Part shown: piece after piece, positions 18,409 to 27,242 of the stretch
Position numbering within the stretch: the first letter of the stretch is position 1
Layout of the letters: the number at the start of each line of letters is the position of its first letter
Assembly: GCA_009712635.1 (NCBI GenBank)
Contig: WASS01000020.1
Coordinates: forward strand, 815,208-879,207
DNA length: 64,000 bases
Direction of reading: 5' to 3'
From: Hungatella sp.
GTDB lineage: Bacteria; Bacillota; Clostridia; Lachnospirales; Lachnospiraceae
Translations under genes and position numbers: made by a program
Notes under the pieces: model-generated
Told to the model about the DNA's origin: nothing
Databases searched by the model: none
What the model saw: only the letters and a program-made list of their open reading frames with translations

Positions 18409-19503
18409 TCACCTAATTAACTTTGTATACGCCTTGAATGCCCCAGGCAGGGAATATGTTTTTTTTATTTCTTCAGGAGTGACCCACAGAAAGTCTCCTT
18501 TTGGTATTTCAGTCAGTTCCACCCGGTAACCAGTCATATGCCATTCTACATGGCTGAAAATATGCTTTGCTTCAGGAAGAGGCGTAATCTTTGCCTCTTT
18601 CACCCCAAGCGTTTCCTTTATCTGTTCCTGGGGAATCCATCCATCAAGTCCTGGCAGTTCGTATAAGGATGCCAGAAGTCCTGTGTCATCTCTTTTGCGA
18701 ATCGCCACCCGTTGGTCCTTCGTCAGAATAAGAATGGTTCTATACTCTGTTCTTCGTTCCTTTTTAGGAGCTTTTACAGGTATGACTCCTGTAAGATCCT
18801 TCTGCCTGGCTACGCATAAGGAAAAAAGAGGGCAGCTGCCGCAAAGAGGAGCGCCATTGGGTACACACACAATGGCTCCAACCTCAATAAGCGCCTGATT
18901 ATAGGATCCTGGGTCTTCATTGGGCATAACGCCCTTTATCAGCTCTTCCATGTCCTTTTTTACAGACTGCTTTGTAATATCCTCCATACTTCCGGTCAGC
19001 CTTGATATGACACGAAGTACATTGCCGTCTACGGCTGGAACTGGGATATGAAAAGCGATGGAGGCGATGGCTCCGGCTGTATAGGAACCGATCCCCGGAA
19101 GTGCTTTAAGCTCCTCATAGGATGACGGAAGCTTTCCTCCGTACTTCTCTACAAGAAGCTCAGCCGCTTTTTTTAAATTCCTTGCCCTGCTGTAATATCC
19201 CAAACCTTCCCAAAGCTTTAAAAGACGGTCTTCTGACACTTCCCCCAGCGCTTCCACTCCGGGTAATGCTTCCATAAAACGGTCGAAATACGGCTTTACC
19301 GCTTCCACCCTCGTCTGCTGAAGCATGATCTCCGATATCCAGACACGATACGGTTCTGGATTTTCCCGCCATGGAAGAATCCTTCTGTTCTTGTGGTACC
19401 AGCTTAACAGGGGACGGCCGGCTGCACTCAGACGTTCTTCCTTGCCCATAGCCTGACCGGCCGGCTCTAAAACCTGTAATTTATCATAGAGGGAATGATT
19501 CAT
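18409..19503 (-). CDS. mutY: A/G-specific adenine DNA glycosylase
   Basis: A 364-residue base-excision enzyme that removes adenine paired with 8-oxoguanine. The helix-hairpin-helix is LPGIGSYTAGAIASIAF with the catalytic Asp in PAVDGNVLRV. The [4Fe-4S] cysteines lie in CVPNGAPLCGSCPLFSLC. A C-terminal NUDIX-like domain (from about residue 240) recognises 8-oxoG. The start ATG overlaps the birA stop codon (TAATG). No clear ribosome site precedes it, so translational coupling to birA is likely; a later ATG is possible. Confidence 0.94.
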   Translation of the reverse strand: MNHSLYDKLQVLEPAGQAMGKEERLSAAGRPLLSWYHKNRRILPWRENPEPYRVWISEIMLQQTRVEAVKPYFDRFMEALPGVEALGEVSEDRLLKLWEGLGYYSRARNLKKAAELLVEKYGGKLPSSYEELKALPGIGSYTAGAIASIAFHIPVPAVDGNVLRVISRLTGSMEDITKQSVKKDMEELIKGVMPNEDPGSYNQALIEVGAIVCVPNGAPLCGSCPLFSLCVARQKDLTGVIPVKAPKKERRTEYRTILILTKDQRVAIRKRDDTGLLASLYELPGLDGWIPQEQIKETLGVKEAKITPLPEAKHIFSHVEWHMTGYRVELTEIPKGDFLWVTPEEIKKTYSLPGAFKAYTKLIR

Positions 19504-20480
19504 TATACATATCCATAAATTCCACGGACAGACACTTCACCTGAAATCACATGTCTGACCTCTCCATCGGGCATTTCAACAAGGAGTTCTCCTTTTTCAT
19601 TAATTCCCAAAGCTCTCCCTTTGTATTCACCTGATGGTTCAAGAATTCTTACTTCCTTTCCTGCATTGACCATATTCTTATTATAGACACTTATCAGCCG
19701 GGATAAATCACCCTGGCTGATAAATTCTTCATAATAATGCTCAAATGCTTCTAAAACTGCTGCAATCAGCTGACTTCTGACCACTTTCCCTCCCGTTTCA
19801 AGAAGCAGAGAGGTTGCCGTGTCACGGACTTCCTGGGGAAACTCTTCCAGGTTCACATTGATTCCGATTCCAACAACCACGTAATGGATGCCTTCCAGCT
19901 CCGCACTCATCTCAGTTAAGATACCACAGAGTTTTTTCCCACTTGAAACGATGTCGTTGGGCCACTTGATTACTGGAGAAAGCCCGGTTACAGATTCAAT
20001 GCCATCTCGAACAGCCAATGCAGCCACAAGAGTCAGCATGGAAGCTTTTGCAGGAAGAATATCGGGTCTTAATATCAGACTCATAAATATATTCTTTCCC
20101 GGAGGAGATACCCAGCTTCTGCCTCTTCTGCCTCTCCCAGCTTCCTGGGCATCTGCAGCCACAAGAGTCCCGCTTCCTGCACCTTCCTCTGCCAGTCGCC
20201 TGGCTCTTAGATTGGTAGAGTCAATGGAATCATGAAAATCCACAATCCGGCCAAATTTTCCTCTGATGCAGCTTTCTATCTCCGTTTTCGTCATTATATC
20301 ACAGGATTCGAGTAAATGGTATCCTTTATTTCGCACTGCTTCGATTTGATATCCTTCTTCCTGAAGCTGACGGATCACCTTCCATACAGCCGTCCTGGAA
20401 ACATGAAAGCGCTGGCAAATTTCCTGACCTGAGATATATTCATTACTTTCCTTTAAAAGTTTTAAAATCTCGGTTTTCAA
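19503..20480 (-). CDS. birA: Biotin-protein ligase / biotin operon repressor
   Basis: A 325-residue bifunctional protein. Residues 1-60 are a winged helix (SGQEICQRFHVSRTAVWKVI). The ligase domain has SIDSTNLRARRLA, the biotinyl-5'-AMP loop GRGRRGRSW and the core KWPNDIV. A C-terminal SH3-like domain ends the protein. It adds biotin to carboxylases and, with its DNA-binding domain, can repress biotin genes. The neighbours are not biotin genes. Its end overlaps mutY. Confidence 0.95.
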   Translation of the reverse strand: MKTEILKLLKESNEYISGQEICQRFHVSRTAVWKVIRQLQEEGYQIEAVRNKGYHLLESCDIMTKTEIESCIRGKFGRIVDFHDSIDSTNLRARRLAEEGAGSGTLVAADAQEAGRGRRGRSWVSPPGKNIFMSLILRPDILPAKASMLTLVAALAVRDGIESVTGLSPVIKWPNDIVSSGKKLCGILTEMSAELEGIHYVVVGIGINVNLEEFPQEVRDTATSLLLETGGKVVRSQLIAAVLEAFEHYYEEFISQGDLSRLISVYNKNMVNAGKEVRILEPSGEYKGRALGINEKGELLVEMPDGEVRHVISGEVSVRGIYGYV

Positions 20481-20484
20481 GTAA

Positions 20485-20793
20485 TCACCCCCACCAGATG
20501 CTTACTGCACTGATCACTGCAAGGGCAAACAGCAGGCACCCTGCAATTACGGAGGCGACGCCAGCCGCTTTTTTCCTTTTTTCCCTGCCGCTGAGCCTGA
20601 TTCTAAAGATCCCGTTTATAAAATTCAAAGCTCCTGCCAGAAAAAATATGACCGGGAACATCAGCATATTGTCTTCCGGATTCAAAAAAGAAATAACCGC
20701 CAGTACCACAATTAAGATTCCTACCACAATGTGTACAAGATCTATCATCATGGAAGCATTTCTCAAATTTTTTCCTCGTTCCTGTAAATACAT
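20485..20793 (-). CDS. Small membrane protein, unknown function
   Basis: A 102-residue protein with three hydrophobic stretches (residues about 17-38, 45-64 and 78-98) separated by a basic loop (SGREKRKKAAG), so an integral membrane protein. I do not recognise a characterised family; it resembles small uncharacterised Lachnospiraceae membrane proteins. It starts three bases after the argF stop codon, and its AGGAG ribosome site lies in the end of argF, so it is cotranscribed with argF and birA. Confidence 0.72.
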   Translation of the reverse strand: MYLQERGKNLRNASMMIDLVHIVVGILIVVLAVISFLNPEDNMLMFPVIFFLAGALNFINGIFRIRLSGREKRKKAAGVASVIAGCLLFALAVISAVSIWWG

Positions 20794-20795
20794 CT

Positions 20796-21731
20796 CTATT
20801 CTCCTAACGTCGCTACCATCACTGCCTTAATGGTATGCATTCTGTTTTCCGCTTCATCAAATACTACCGATACGCCGGATTCGAAGACATCCTCTGTCAC
20901 TTCGTTGCCTTTTACTGCCGGCAGGCAATGCATAAATATAGTAGTATCCTTGCCTGTTTTATTCATCAGTTCCTGATTCACCTGATATGGTTTTAAGAGA
21001 GCAACACGCTCTGCTGCCTTTTCTTCCTCTCCCATGGAGCACCATACATCGGTGTAAATAACATCTGCATCTTTTACCTTTTCACAGTCTTCTGTTAAGG
21101 TAATGGTGCTTCCGCTTAAATCTGCATATCCCTGGCAAAGCTCCACCAGTTCCTTGTTTGGCCAGAGACATTCGGGGGCAAGAATAGTAAAATGAACTCC
21201 CATCTTACTCATACCGATCATCAGACTGTTTGCCATATTATTGCGTCCGTCACCTGCATAAACAAACTTCAGTCCTTTTAAAGAACCAAAATGCTCCCTG
21301 ATGGTCAGAAGATCTGCAAGAATCTGAGTGGGGTGATAATCTTCTGTCAGACCGTTCCAAACCGGAACACCTGCATATTCAGCCAGAGCTTCTACAGTTT
21401 TGTGTTTAAAGCCCCTGAATTCAATGCCGTCAAACATCCGGCCCAGAACCCTTGCTGTATCCTCCACGCTTTCTTTATGTCCCAGCTGTATATCGTCTTT
21501 CCCCAAATATTCCGGGTGAGCTCCTTCATCTACAGCCGCTACTACAAATGCACACCTGGTACGGGTGGATGGTTTTTCAAAAATAAGTGCAATATTCTTC
21601 CCTTTTAAAGAGTCTCCTGTGATTCCCTGCTTTTTCTTAGCCTTTAAATCTGCAGACAGATCCAGTAAGTACTGAATCTCTTCCGGTGTATAATCCTTTA
21701 ATGTAATAAAATTTCTTCCCTTCAGATTCAT
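20796..21731 (-). CDS. argF: Ornithine carbamoyltransferase
   Basis: A 311-residue enzyme that makes citrulline from ornithine and carbamoyl phosphate. It carries the carbamoyl-phosphate motif [17 protein letters not shown], the ornithine motif SMGEEE region and HCLPA. The start at 21731 has CGGAGG upstream; an in-frame ATG 11 codons further up lacks a site. Two ARG-box-like sequences overlap its promoter, which fits the arginine-repressed biosynthetic form (argF) and not the catabolic arcB. It heads a run with the small membrane protein gene, birA, mutY and dagK. Confidence 0.95.
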   Translation of the reverse strand: MNLKGRNFITLKDYTPEEIQYLLDLSADLKAKKKQGITGDSLKGKNIALIFEKPSTRTRCAFVVAAVDEGAHPEYLGKDDIQLGHKESVEDTARVLGRMFDGIEFRGFKHKTVEALAEYAGVPVWNGLTEDYHPTQILADLLTIREHFGSLKGLKFVYAGDGRNNMANSLMIGMSKMGVHFTILAPECLWPNKELVELCQGYADLSGSTITLTEDCEKVKDADVIYTDVWCSMGEEEKAAERVALLKPYQVNQELMNKTGKDTTIFMHCLPAVKGNEVTEDVFESGVSVVFDEAENRMHTIKAVMVATLGE

Positions 21732-21750
21732 ATGATTTCCTCCGTTAACT

Positions 21751-21794
21751 GTATTTTTATTCATTATTATAGTATATCATGTATATTCATGCAA
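21751..21794 (-). promoter_or_regulatory. argF promoter with two ARG boxes
   Basis: On the minus strand TTGCAT (21794-21789), 17 bases, TATAAT (21771-21766) form a sigma-A promoter. CATGAATATACATG (21791-21778) covers the -35 side, and ATGAATAAAAATAC (21764-21751), a close match to the Bacillus ArgR/AhrC half-site series CATGAATAAAAATTCAAG, lies just past the -10. Binding of an ArgR-type repressor here would block transcription when arginine is plentiful. Confidence 0.72.
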
Positions 21795-21820
21795 GCTATA
21801 TTTTTAAAAATACAAATTTA

Positions 21821-22975
21821 CTAAAAGGTAGCCCCTTCTCCCAGGGAATGAATCTTTTTTCGGATTTCAAAAAGAAGTGCTTCTACGGTATAGATCCGGA
21901 AACGTTTCACTTTTAACCGCTTTGCCAGGTCTTCTAAAAGTCCAAGGTACATATCCTTGTAATCCCAGCCTTCTTTCAGTTTAAAATCCAGAGCAAGCTT
22001 AGGAAAAAGCGTCTCTGTAAATACCCGGTATCCACTGAGCGCCTCCAATCCCTCCTCACCAATCATATCCTTCATATACAGTTTTAAAAGCTCCATCTCT
22101 GACATCATCTTATCAAAATAATAAGGTTCTGTCTTTGGTGCATCAATATAATAGATCCGTCCGGAAAGGTCATATAAGAACCGCTTGGCGTCGTAATAAC
22201 CCAGTGTTAAATTCTTTCTAGCCTGCTTCTTATCAAATTCCAATATTCCGCCCAGATCCTGTCTGGGAGCAATATGGTAGACTTTGGTTCCATCGGGTAT
22301 CTTAACCACCCGTTCTTTATCAGCCCCCCAGCCATAAATCCGGATTACAATAATGTCCTCATAGCCATGATCAATCAGCACATCTAAGGGGACATTGTTA
22401 AATCCCCCCCCATCCATATACCGCTTTCCACCAAGCTTTTCATTTTTAAAAGCAAGAAAATAAGCACTTGCCAGAAGCATATCCTTAACTGTGCCCATTT
22501 CCCCCTTTCTTAAATCAACCACCAGCTCTTTCCTGTCAGAAACGGAATAAGTGACAGAATAAAGTTCTCTGTCAGAATCGACAATTCTCGCTTCATCTCC
22601 AACCACATTGGCAATCAGGTCCTTCAGGGGCGTAATGTCAAATCCGCCGTCTTTAACAAGCTGAAAACCTTTGGCGATTAATTCCTGTAAATTCAGGGAT
22701 TTAAAATCCTTCTTTTTCAGAGCTTCCATGGTTTCGTTGCTCACCGACATCACCTGGGAGTAATCGATGTTCTTCCAGATCTCCTCTGCCCGGTCTAAGT
22801 CATCCATGCAGATTAAGGCACCGTTTAAAGATCCCACAGAGGCACCTGCAATCCCTTTTATCTTTACTCCCTCTTCCCGAAGTGCTTTCCACGCCCCGAT
22901 CTGGTACGCACCTTTGGCGCCTCCGCCTTCCAGTACAAGCCCGTATTCCCGGTTCAAATCAAGTTTAAGCTCCAT
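21821..22975 (-). CDS. Patatin-like phospholipase
   Basis: A 384-residue patatin-family serine acyl hydrolase. The oxyanion motif LEGGGAKGAYQIG, the nucleophile elbow GASVG and the dyad Asp in DGGGFNN are all present. There is no signal peptide, so it is probably cytoplasmic and acts on membrane lipids or acyl compounds. The C-terminal 150 residues are mostly helical and outside the patatin core. The start has GGAGGTC upstream. It lies downstream of the NfeD/SPFH pair but a terminator-like hairpin sits between them. Confidence 0.88.
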   Translation of the reverse strand: MELKLDLNREYGLVLEGGGAKGAYQIGAWKALREEGVKIKGIAGASVGSLNGALICMDDLDRAEEIWKNIDYSQVMSVSNETMEALKKKDFKSLNLQELIAKGFQLVKDGGFDITPLKDLIANVVGDEARIVDSDRELYSVTYSVSDRKELVVDLRKGEMGTVKDMLLASAYFLAFKNEKLGGKRYMDGGGFNNVPLDVLIDHGYEDIIVIRIYGWGADKERVVKIPDGTKVYHIAPRQDLGGILEFDKKQARKNLTLGYYDAKRFLYDLSGRIYYIDAPKTEPYYFDKMMSEMELLKLYMKDMIGEEGLEALSGYRVFTETLFPKLALDFKLKEGWDYKDMYLGLLEDLAKRLKVKRFRIYTVEALLFEIRKKIHSLGEGATF

Positions 22976-23008
22976 AAAGACCTCCGAATTCCCGTCTTTG
23001 TCTGCAAA

Positions 23009-23045
23009 AACCGCAGCAAGAAGTCATAAGACATCTGCTGCGGTT
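23009..23045 (-). terminator. Terminator after the SPFH gene
   Basis: AACCGCAGCA (23009-23018) pairs with TGCTGCGGTT (23036-23045). On the minus strand T residues follow. Confidence 0.8.
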
Positions 23046-23048
23046 AAC

Positions 23049-23969
23049 TCATTCTTTGGGTATCTCCGTAATAGAGGAAACAAGTCCTGCCAATCCCTGA
23101 ATTTCAGACGGTATGATGATTTTAGTTGCCTTGCCGTCAGCTGCAGCCTTAAACGCTTCCAGACTTTTTATAACAAGAACCGCCTGGTCCGCTCCAGCCT
23201 CCTTTAACATACGGATACCATCCGCATTCGCCTGCTGAATCTTTAATGTTGCTTCTGCCTCACCCTCTGCCTCACGGATTCTCTTCTCCTTTTCGGCTTC
23301 TGCCCGAAGGATCGCAGCCTGTTTCTCCGCCTCAGCATCAAGAATTACAGATTCTTTTTTACCTTCTGCCACAAGAACAGTTGATTTTTTTTCTCCCTCT
23401 GCCCTTAAGATTGATTCACGCCGTTCACGCTCCGCCTTCATCTGTTTTTCCATTGCATCCTGAATGGCTGCCGGCGGCATAATATTTTTAAGCTCCACAC
23501 GGTTTACTTTGATTCCCCATGGATCAGTTGCAATATCCAGAGTTTCTCTCATCTTTGCATTAATGGTTTCTCTGGAGGTCAGAGTCTGGTCAAGCTCCAG
23601 ATCACCAATGATATTACGAAGAGTAGTTGCTGTTAAATTCTCTATGGCCATAATCGGGTTTTCCACTCCGTAGGCATAAAGCTTAGGATCTGTAATCTGG
23701 AAAAACACCACTGTATCAATTCTCATGGTAACATTATCCTTGGTAATAACCGGCTGGGGCGGAAAATCCGCTACCTGCTCTTTTAAATTCACTCTCTTAG
23801 CCACACGATCAAGAAAAGGTAGCTTAATGTGCACACCTACTGACCATGTCTCAAGAAATGCTCCCAGACGCTCCACAACAAGGGCATTCGCCTGCGGAAC
23901 AATTCTCACGCAAGACGACAATACCACAAGAATAATAACCAAAATAATAATAACCGCTATAAATCCCAT
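23049..23969 (-). CDS. SPFH/stomatin-family membrane protein (QmcA type)
   Basis: A 306-residue protein with one N-terminal membrane helix (IAVIIILVIILVVLSSCV), an SPFH (band 7) domain, and a long charged coiled coil rich in the repeated pattern RAEGEKK/DAEAEKQ (about residues 165-245). Proteins of this type oligomerise in membrane microdomains and act as scaffolds. It starts one base after the end of an NfeD-type gene, the standard partner of such proteins, so the two form a functional unit. Confidence 0.92.
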   Translation of the reverse strand: MGFIAVIIILVIILVVLSSCVRIVPQANALVVERLGAFLETWSVGVHIKLPFLDRVAKRVNLKEQVADFPPQPVITKDNVTMRIDTVVFFQITDPKLYAYGVENPIMAIENLTATTLRNIIGDLELDQTLTSRETINAKMRETLDIATDPWGIKVNRVELKNIMPPAAIQDAMEKQMKAERERRESILRAEGEKKSTVLVAEGKKESVILDAEAEKQAAILRAEAEKEKRIREAEGEAEATLKIQQANADGIRMLKEAGADQAVLVIKSLEAFKAAADGKATKIIIPSEIQGLAGLVSSITEIPKE

Positions 23970-23970
23970 C

Positions 23971-24411
23971 TTAATCTTCCTCCTGTTTCCTGCTTACAAT
24001 CAACTTGACACCTTTAATTTCCTTTACTTCTACCATAACCCCAACCGGATAGATACTGTTATCATCCTGGGCCCTTGCAGTCCATTCCTGTCCGTTTAAA
24101 ACCGCGGCTCCCTTGCTTTCCAGATTGTTAATCTCTGCCGTAACCCTGGCATATTTGCCAATCAGACTGTCCGTATTGGTCTTCACTGTATACCGGTTTA
24201 CATATCGTAAGGCAAAGGGTCTGGTAAAAAATAAAAGTATAAAAGATACAATAACAAATATTGCAAGCTGCACCTGGGTATTAACACCAAATAAGGCTAA
24301 TACAAATGCTACCAGTGCTCCTCCTGCAAACCAGATGGTGGTGAGCGCCATCGTAGCTGCTTCAATTCCAAGGAGTACCACAAAACCTATAAGCCAATAG
24401 ATCGCTGCCAT
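23971..24411 (-). CDS. NfeD-family membrane protein
   Basis: A 146-residue protein with N-terminal hydrophobic helices (residues about 3-75) and a C-terminal OB-fold (GKYARVTAEINNLESKGAA through VMVEVKEIKGVKLIV). NfeD-like proteins pair with SPFH proteins in bacteria. The start at 24411 has AAGGGG upstream. It is immediately followed by the SPFH gene. Confidence 0.88.
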   Translation of the reverse strand: MAAIYWLIGFVVLLGIEAATMALTTIWFAGGALVAFVLALFGVNTQVQLAIFVIVSFILLFFTRPFALRYVNRYTVKTNTDSLIGKYARVTAEINNLESKGAAVLNGQEWTARAQDDNSIYPVGVMVEVKEIKGVKLIVSRKQEED

Positions 24412-24538
24412 TATCTCAATCCCCTTCCCTGCCATGATAGGCAAAGTACCACGGCAAATCTATCCGTTTACACTATCATACTATATGTTCAGGCATTTCT
24501 CAACATTCCCGCAGTAAAAAGCCTGTTTTTTTCAAAAA

Positions 24539-25318
24539 CTAACTTCTGCGCTGTCTTGCGGTTTCAAACATCAGAACTGATGCAGCCACTGCCGCATTCA
24601 AAGATTCCACACTTCCCATCATCGGAATCTTAATGTAAGCATCTGCAAGCTCTGCGGTATCTTCAGTAAGACCATTGGCTTCATTGCCAATTAAAAACCC
24701 TGTATCAACAGTATAATCTTCTTTTTCATAATTATTCCTGCCATTTAGGTGTGCTGCATACAGCTTAATTCCCTTCTTCTTTAACTGAAGAATGGAAGCA
24801 GACAAATCATCTGTATAGGCAAATGGTACCCTGAAAACAGAACCCATGGTGGATCGTATCACTTTAGGATTATAGATATCTGCAGTTGTGCTGTTCATCA
24901 GCACTCCGGTAATTCCCGCTCCTTCTCCTGCCCTTATAATCGTCCCTAAATTTCCCGGATCCTGTATGTTTTCAAGTATCATTAAAAAAGCAGGACCGGG
25001 GACACGAATAAGATCCTCGGGGGTATAAGCATGCTGTTTTACAAGAGCTAAAATCCCCTGAGGCGTCTTTGTATCTGACATCACCTGGAATACCTCGTCG
25101 GTAAGAACTTCATACTTCGTTCCGCCGATCAGGTGTTTTCTCTCTTCATCCTTTAGAAAGCTTTCCGAAACAAAGATACTGTCAATTTGTTCACGGGGAA
25201 TCTCCTTAAATATACGAAGCCCCTCTGCCACAAATAAACCGCTTTCATTTCTGGCTTTGGCTTTCTTTATCAGGTTCATCACCTGTTTCACTTTCCCATT
25301 GGCACTGCTTGTTATCAT
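24539..25318 (-). CDS. TrmH/SpoU-family RNA methyltransferase
   Basis: A 259-residue SPOUT enzyme that 2'-O-methylates rRNA or tRNA. The three family motifs are present: NIQDPGNLGTIIRAGEG, FLIGNEANGL, and IPMMGSVESLNAAVAASV, which form the SAM-binding knot. An N-terminal substrate-binding domain occupies residues 1-95. The exact target nucleotide cannot be assigned. It begins 13 bases after nadE and is probably cotranscribed with nadE and the MATE gene. Confidence 0.9.
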   Translation of the reverse strand: MITSSANGKVKQVMNLIKKAKARNESGLFVAEGLRIFKEIPREQIDSIFVSESFLKDEERKHLIGGTKYEVLTDEVFQVMSDTKTPQGILALVKQHAYTPEDLIRVPGPAFLMILENIQDPGNLGTIIRAGEGAGITGVLMNSTTADIYNPKVIRSTMGSVFRVPFAYTDDLSASILQLKKKGIKLYAAHLNGRNNYEKEDYTVDTGFLIGNEANGLTEDTAELADAYIKIPMMGSVESLNAAVAASVLMFETARQRRS

Positions 25319-25331
25319 ATGGTACCTCTCT

Positions 25332-27242
25332 TTATAAATTATCCAGTTCTAAAAGCCACAGGCGGCTGACTGCATCACTTGGCATACGCAGATCCCCTCT
25401 TGGAGAGACTGCCACAGAGCCCACCTTCGGACCATCGGGCATACAGGACCGTTTAAACTGCTGGCTGAAAAATCGTTTGTAAAATACCCTCAGCCATTTT
25501 AAAATGACTTCCGGTTCATATTGCTTAGCAAAGGCAGCAAGGGCCATACGGTAAACTTTTGAAGGCCGGGTGCCGAATCTTAAAATCTGATAGAGGAAGA
25601 AATCATGAAGCTCATATGGTCCTACAAGGTCTTCTGTCTTCTGTGCGATTTCTCCATCCTTTGGAGGCAGCAGCTCCGGACTTACAGGCGTATCAAGAAC
25701 ATCCATAAGCACTTCCTTTAATGCTTCCTCCTCACAGGTATCGGCATAGTAACGGACCAGATGGCGGACCAGAGTCTTTGGAACTGAAGCATTGACTCCG
25801 TACATGGACATATGGTCTCCATTGTAAGTGGCCCAGCCAAGTGCCAGTTCCGACATGTCCCCGGTACCGATGACAAGACCTCCGAACCGGTTTGCCAGAT
25901 CCATCAGGATCTGGGTTCGCTCCCTTGCCTGGGAGTTTTCATAGGTAACATCGTGCTGACCCGGATCGTGTCCGATATCACGGAAATGAATGGATACCGC
26001 TTCCCTGATGTTGACCTCTGTCAATTCTGCCTCAAGCTTTTCCGTCAGTATGCAGGCATTCTGATACGTGCGGTCTGTGGTGCCAAAACAGGGCATGGTG
26101 ATTGCATGAATGCGGTTTCTTGGAATTTCAAGCATATCAAAAGCACGGGCAGTCACCAAAAGAGCAAGCGTGGAGTCAAGACCACCGGATATACCAATTA
26201 CCACATCCCTGCAGCCGGTATGCGCCAGTCTCTTTTTTAAGCCCATTGCCTGTATAGACAGAATCTCTTCACATCTTCGGTTCCGTTCTGCTTCTCCGTC
26301 GGGAACGAACGGCCTTGGATCAATCCTTCTTTTTAAATCCAGCTCCACCTGTTCCATGGCAAACGGAACCACCAGATAGTTTTCCCTGTCAGCTGCCGGA
26401 AACGTGGTCATTCGCCTCCGCTCATGTATGAGCCGTTCCAGATCCATATCTGCATAAATGGTCTCATTACCGAAACGTTTTGATTCTGCTAACAGAAGCC
26501 CGTTCTCTGCAATTAAATTCTGTCCCCCGAATACCAGATCCTGAGTGGATTCTCCTTCTCCTGCGTTGGCATAGATATAACCGCAGACCAGACTGGCAGA
26601 ATGTCCGGTAATCAGACTTCTCCGGTAAAGATCTTTTCCAGTGGTTTCATCACTTGCAGAGCAGTTTACAATCACAGTAGCTCCTGCAACTGCATGGCGT
26701 ATGGACGGCGGATTTGGAACCCATGCATCTTCGCAGATTTCTGTTCCGATTACAAGGCCGGGGATTTCTTCACAGACAAAAAGCAGATCTGTTCCCATGG
26801 GGATCTCATATCCTTCCCAGGAGACCATAACCGGCCTTTTATTTCCTGGCTCAAAATACCGCAGTTCATAAAACTCAGAATAATTAGGAAGATTTGTCTT
26901 CGGTATGAGTCCAAGTACTCTGCCGTTTTGCACTGCAGCAGCCGTATTATAAAGCTTTCCGTCTCTTTCCCACGGCAGACCGATAAAAGCAAGTAAATCA
27001 CTGCCCTCAGTCTCTTTCACAATCACCTTCAGCTCTTCTTTTGCTTTTGTAAGCAGAGCGTCCTGTCCGAAGAGATCTGCACAGGTATAGGCAGTAAGGC
27101 AAAGTTCAGGAAATACCATGATTTTTGTATTTCTTTCTATTCCCTCCCGGATTAGCCTTACAATATTTTCTCTGTTAAACTGGGGGTCTGCAACTTTCAC
27201 ATCCGGAGTCGCAGCTGCAACCCTGATATATCCATGTTTCAT
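25332..27242 (-). CDS. nadE: Glutamine-dependent NAD+ synthetase
   Basis: A 636-residue fusion. Residues 1 to about 280 form a nitrilase-type glutaminase (catalytic Glu in VFPELCLTAY, Lys in GLIPKTNLPN, Cys in GTEICEDAW). The rest is the ammonia-dependent NAD synthetase with the PP-loop ISGGLDSTLALL. It converts deamido-NAD to NAD with ammonia from glutamine, the last step of NAD synthesis. The start at 27242 is chosen because it overlaps the stop of the MATE gene (ATGA) and matches the family N terminus. Confidence 0.95.
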   Translation of the reverse strand: MKHGYIRVAAATPDVKVADPQFNRENIVRLIREGIERNTKIMVFPELCLTAYTCADLFGQDALLTKAKEELKVIVKETEGSDLLAFIGLPWERDGKLYNTAAAVQNGRVLGLIPKTNLPNYSEFYELRYFEPGNKRPVMVSWEGYEIPMGTDLLFVCEEIPGLVIGTEICEDAWVPNPPSIRHAVAGATVIVNCSASDETTGKDLYRRSLITGHSASLVCGYIYANAGEGESTQDLVFGGQNLIAENGLLLAESKRFGNETIYADMDLERLIHERRRMTTFPAADRENYLVVPFAMEQVELDLKRRIDPRPFVPDGEAERNRRCEEILSIQAMGLKKRLAHTGCRDVVIGISGGLDSTLALLVTARAFDMLEIPRNRIHAITMPCFGTTDRTYQNACILTEKLEAELTEVNIREAVSIHFRDIGHDPGQHDVTYENSQARERTQILMDLANRFGGLVIGTGDMSELALGWATYNGDHMSMYGVNASVPKTLVRHLVRYYADTCEEEALKEVLMDVLDTPVSPELLPPKDGEIAQKTEDLVGPYELHDFFLYQILRFGTRPSKVYRMALAAFAKQYEPEVILKWLRVFYKRFFSQQFKRSCMPDGPKVGSVAVSPRGDLRMPSDAVSRLWLLELDNL

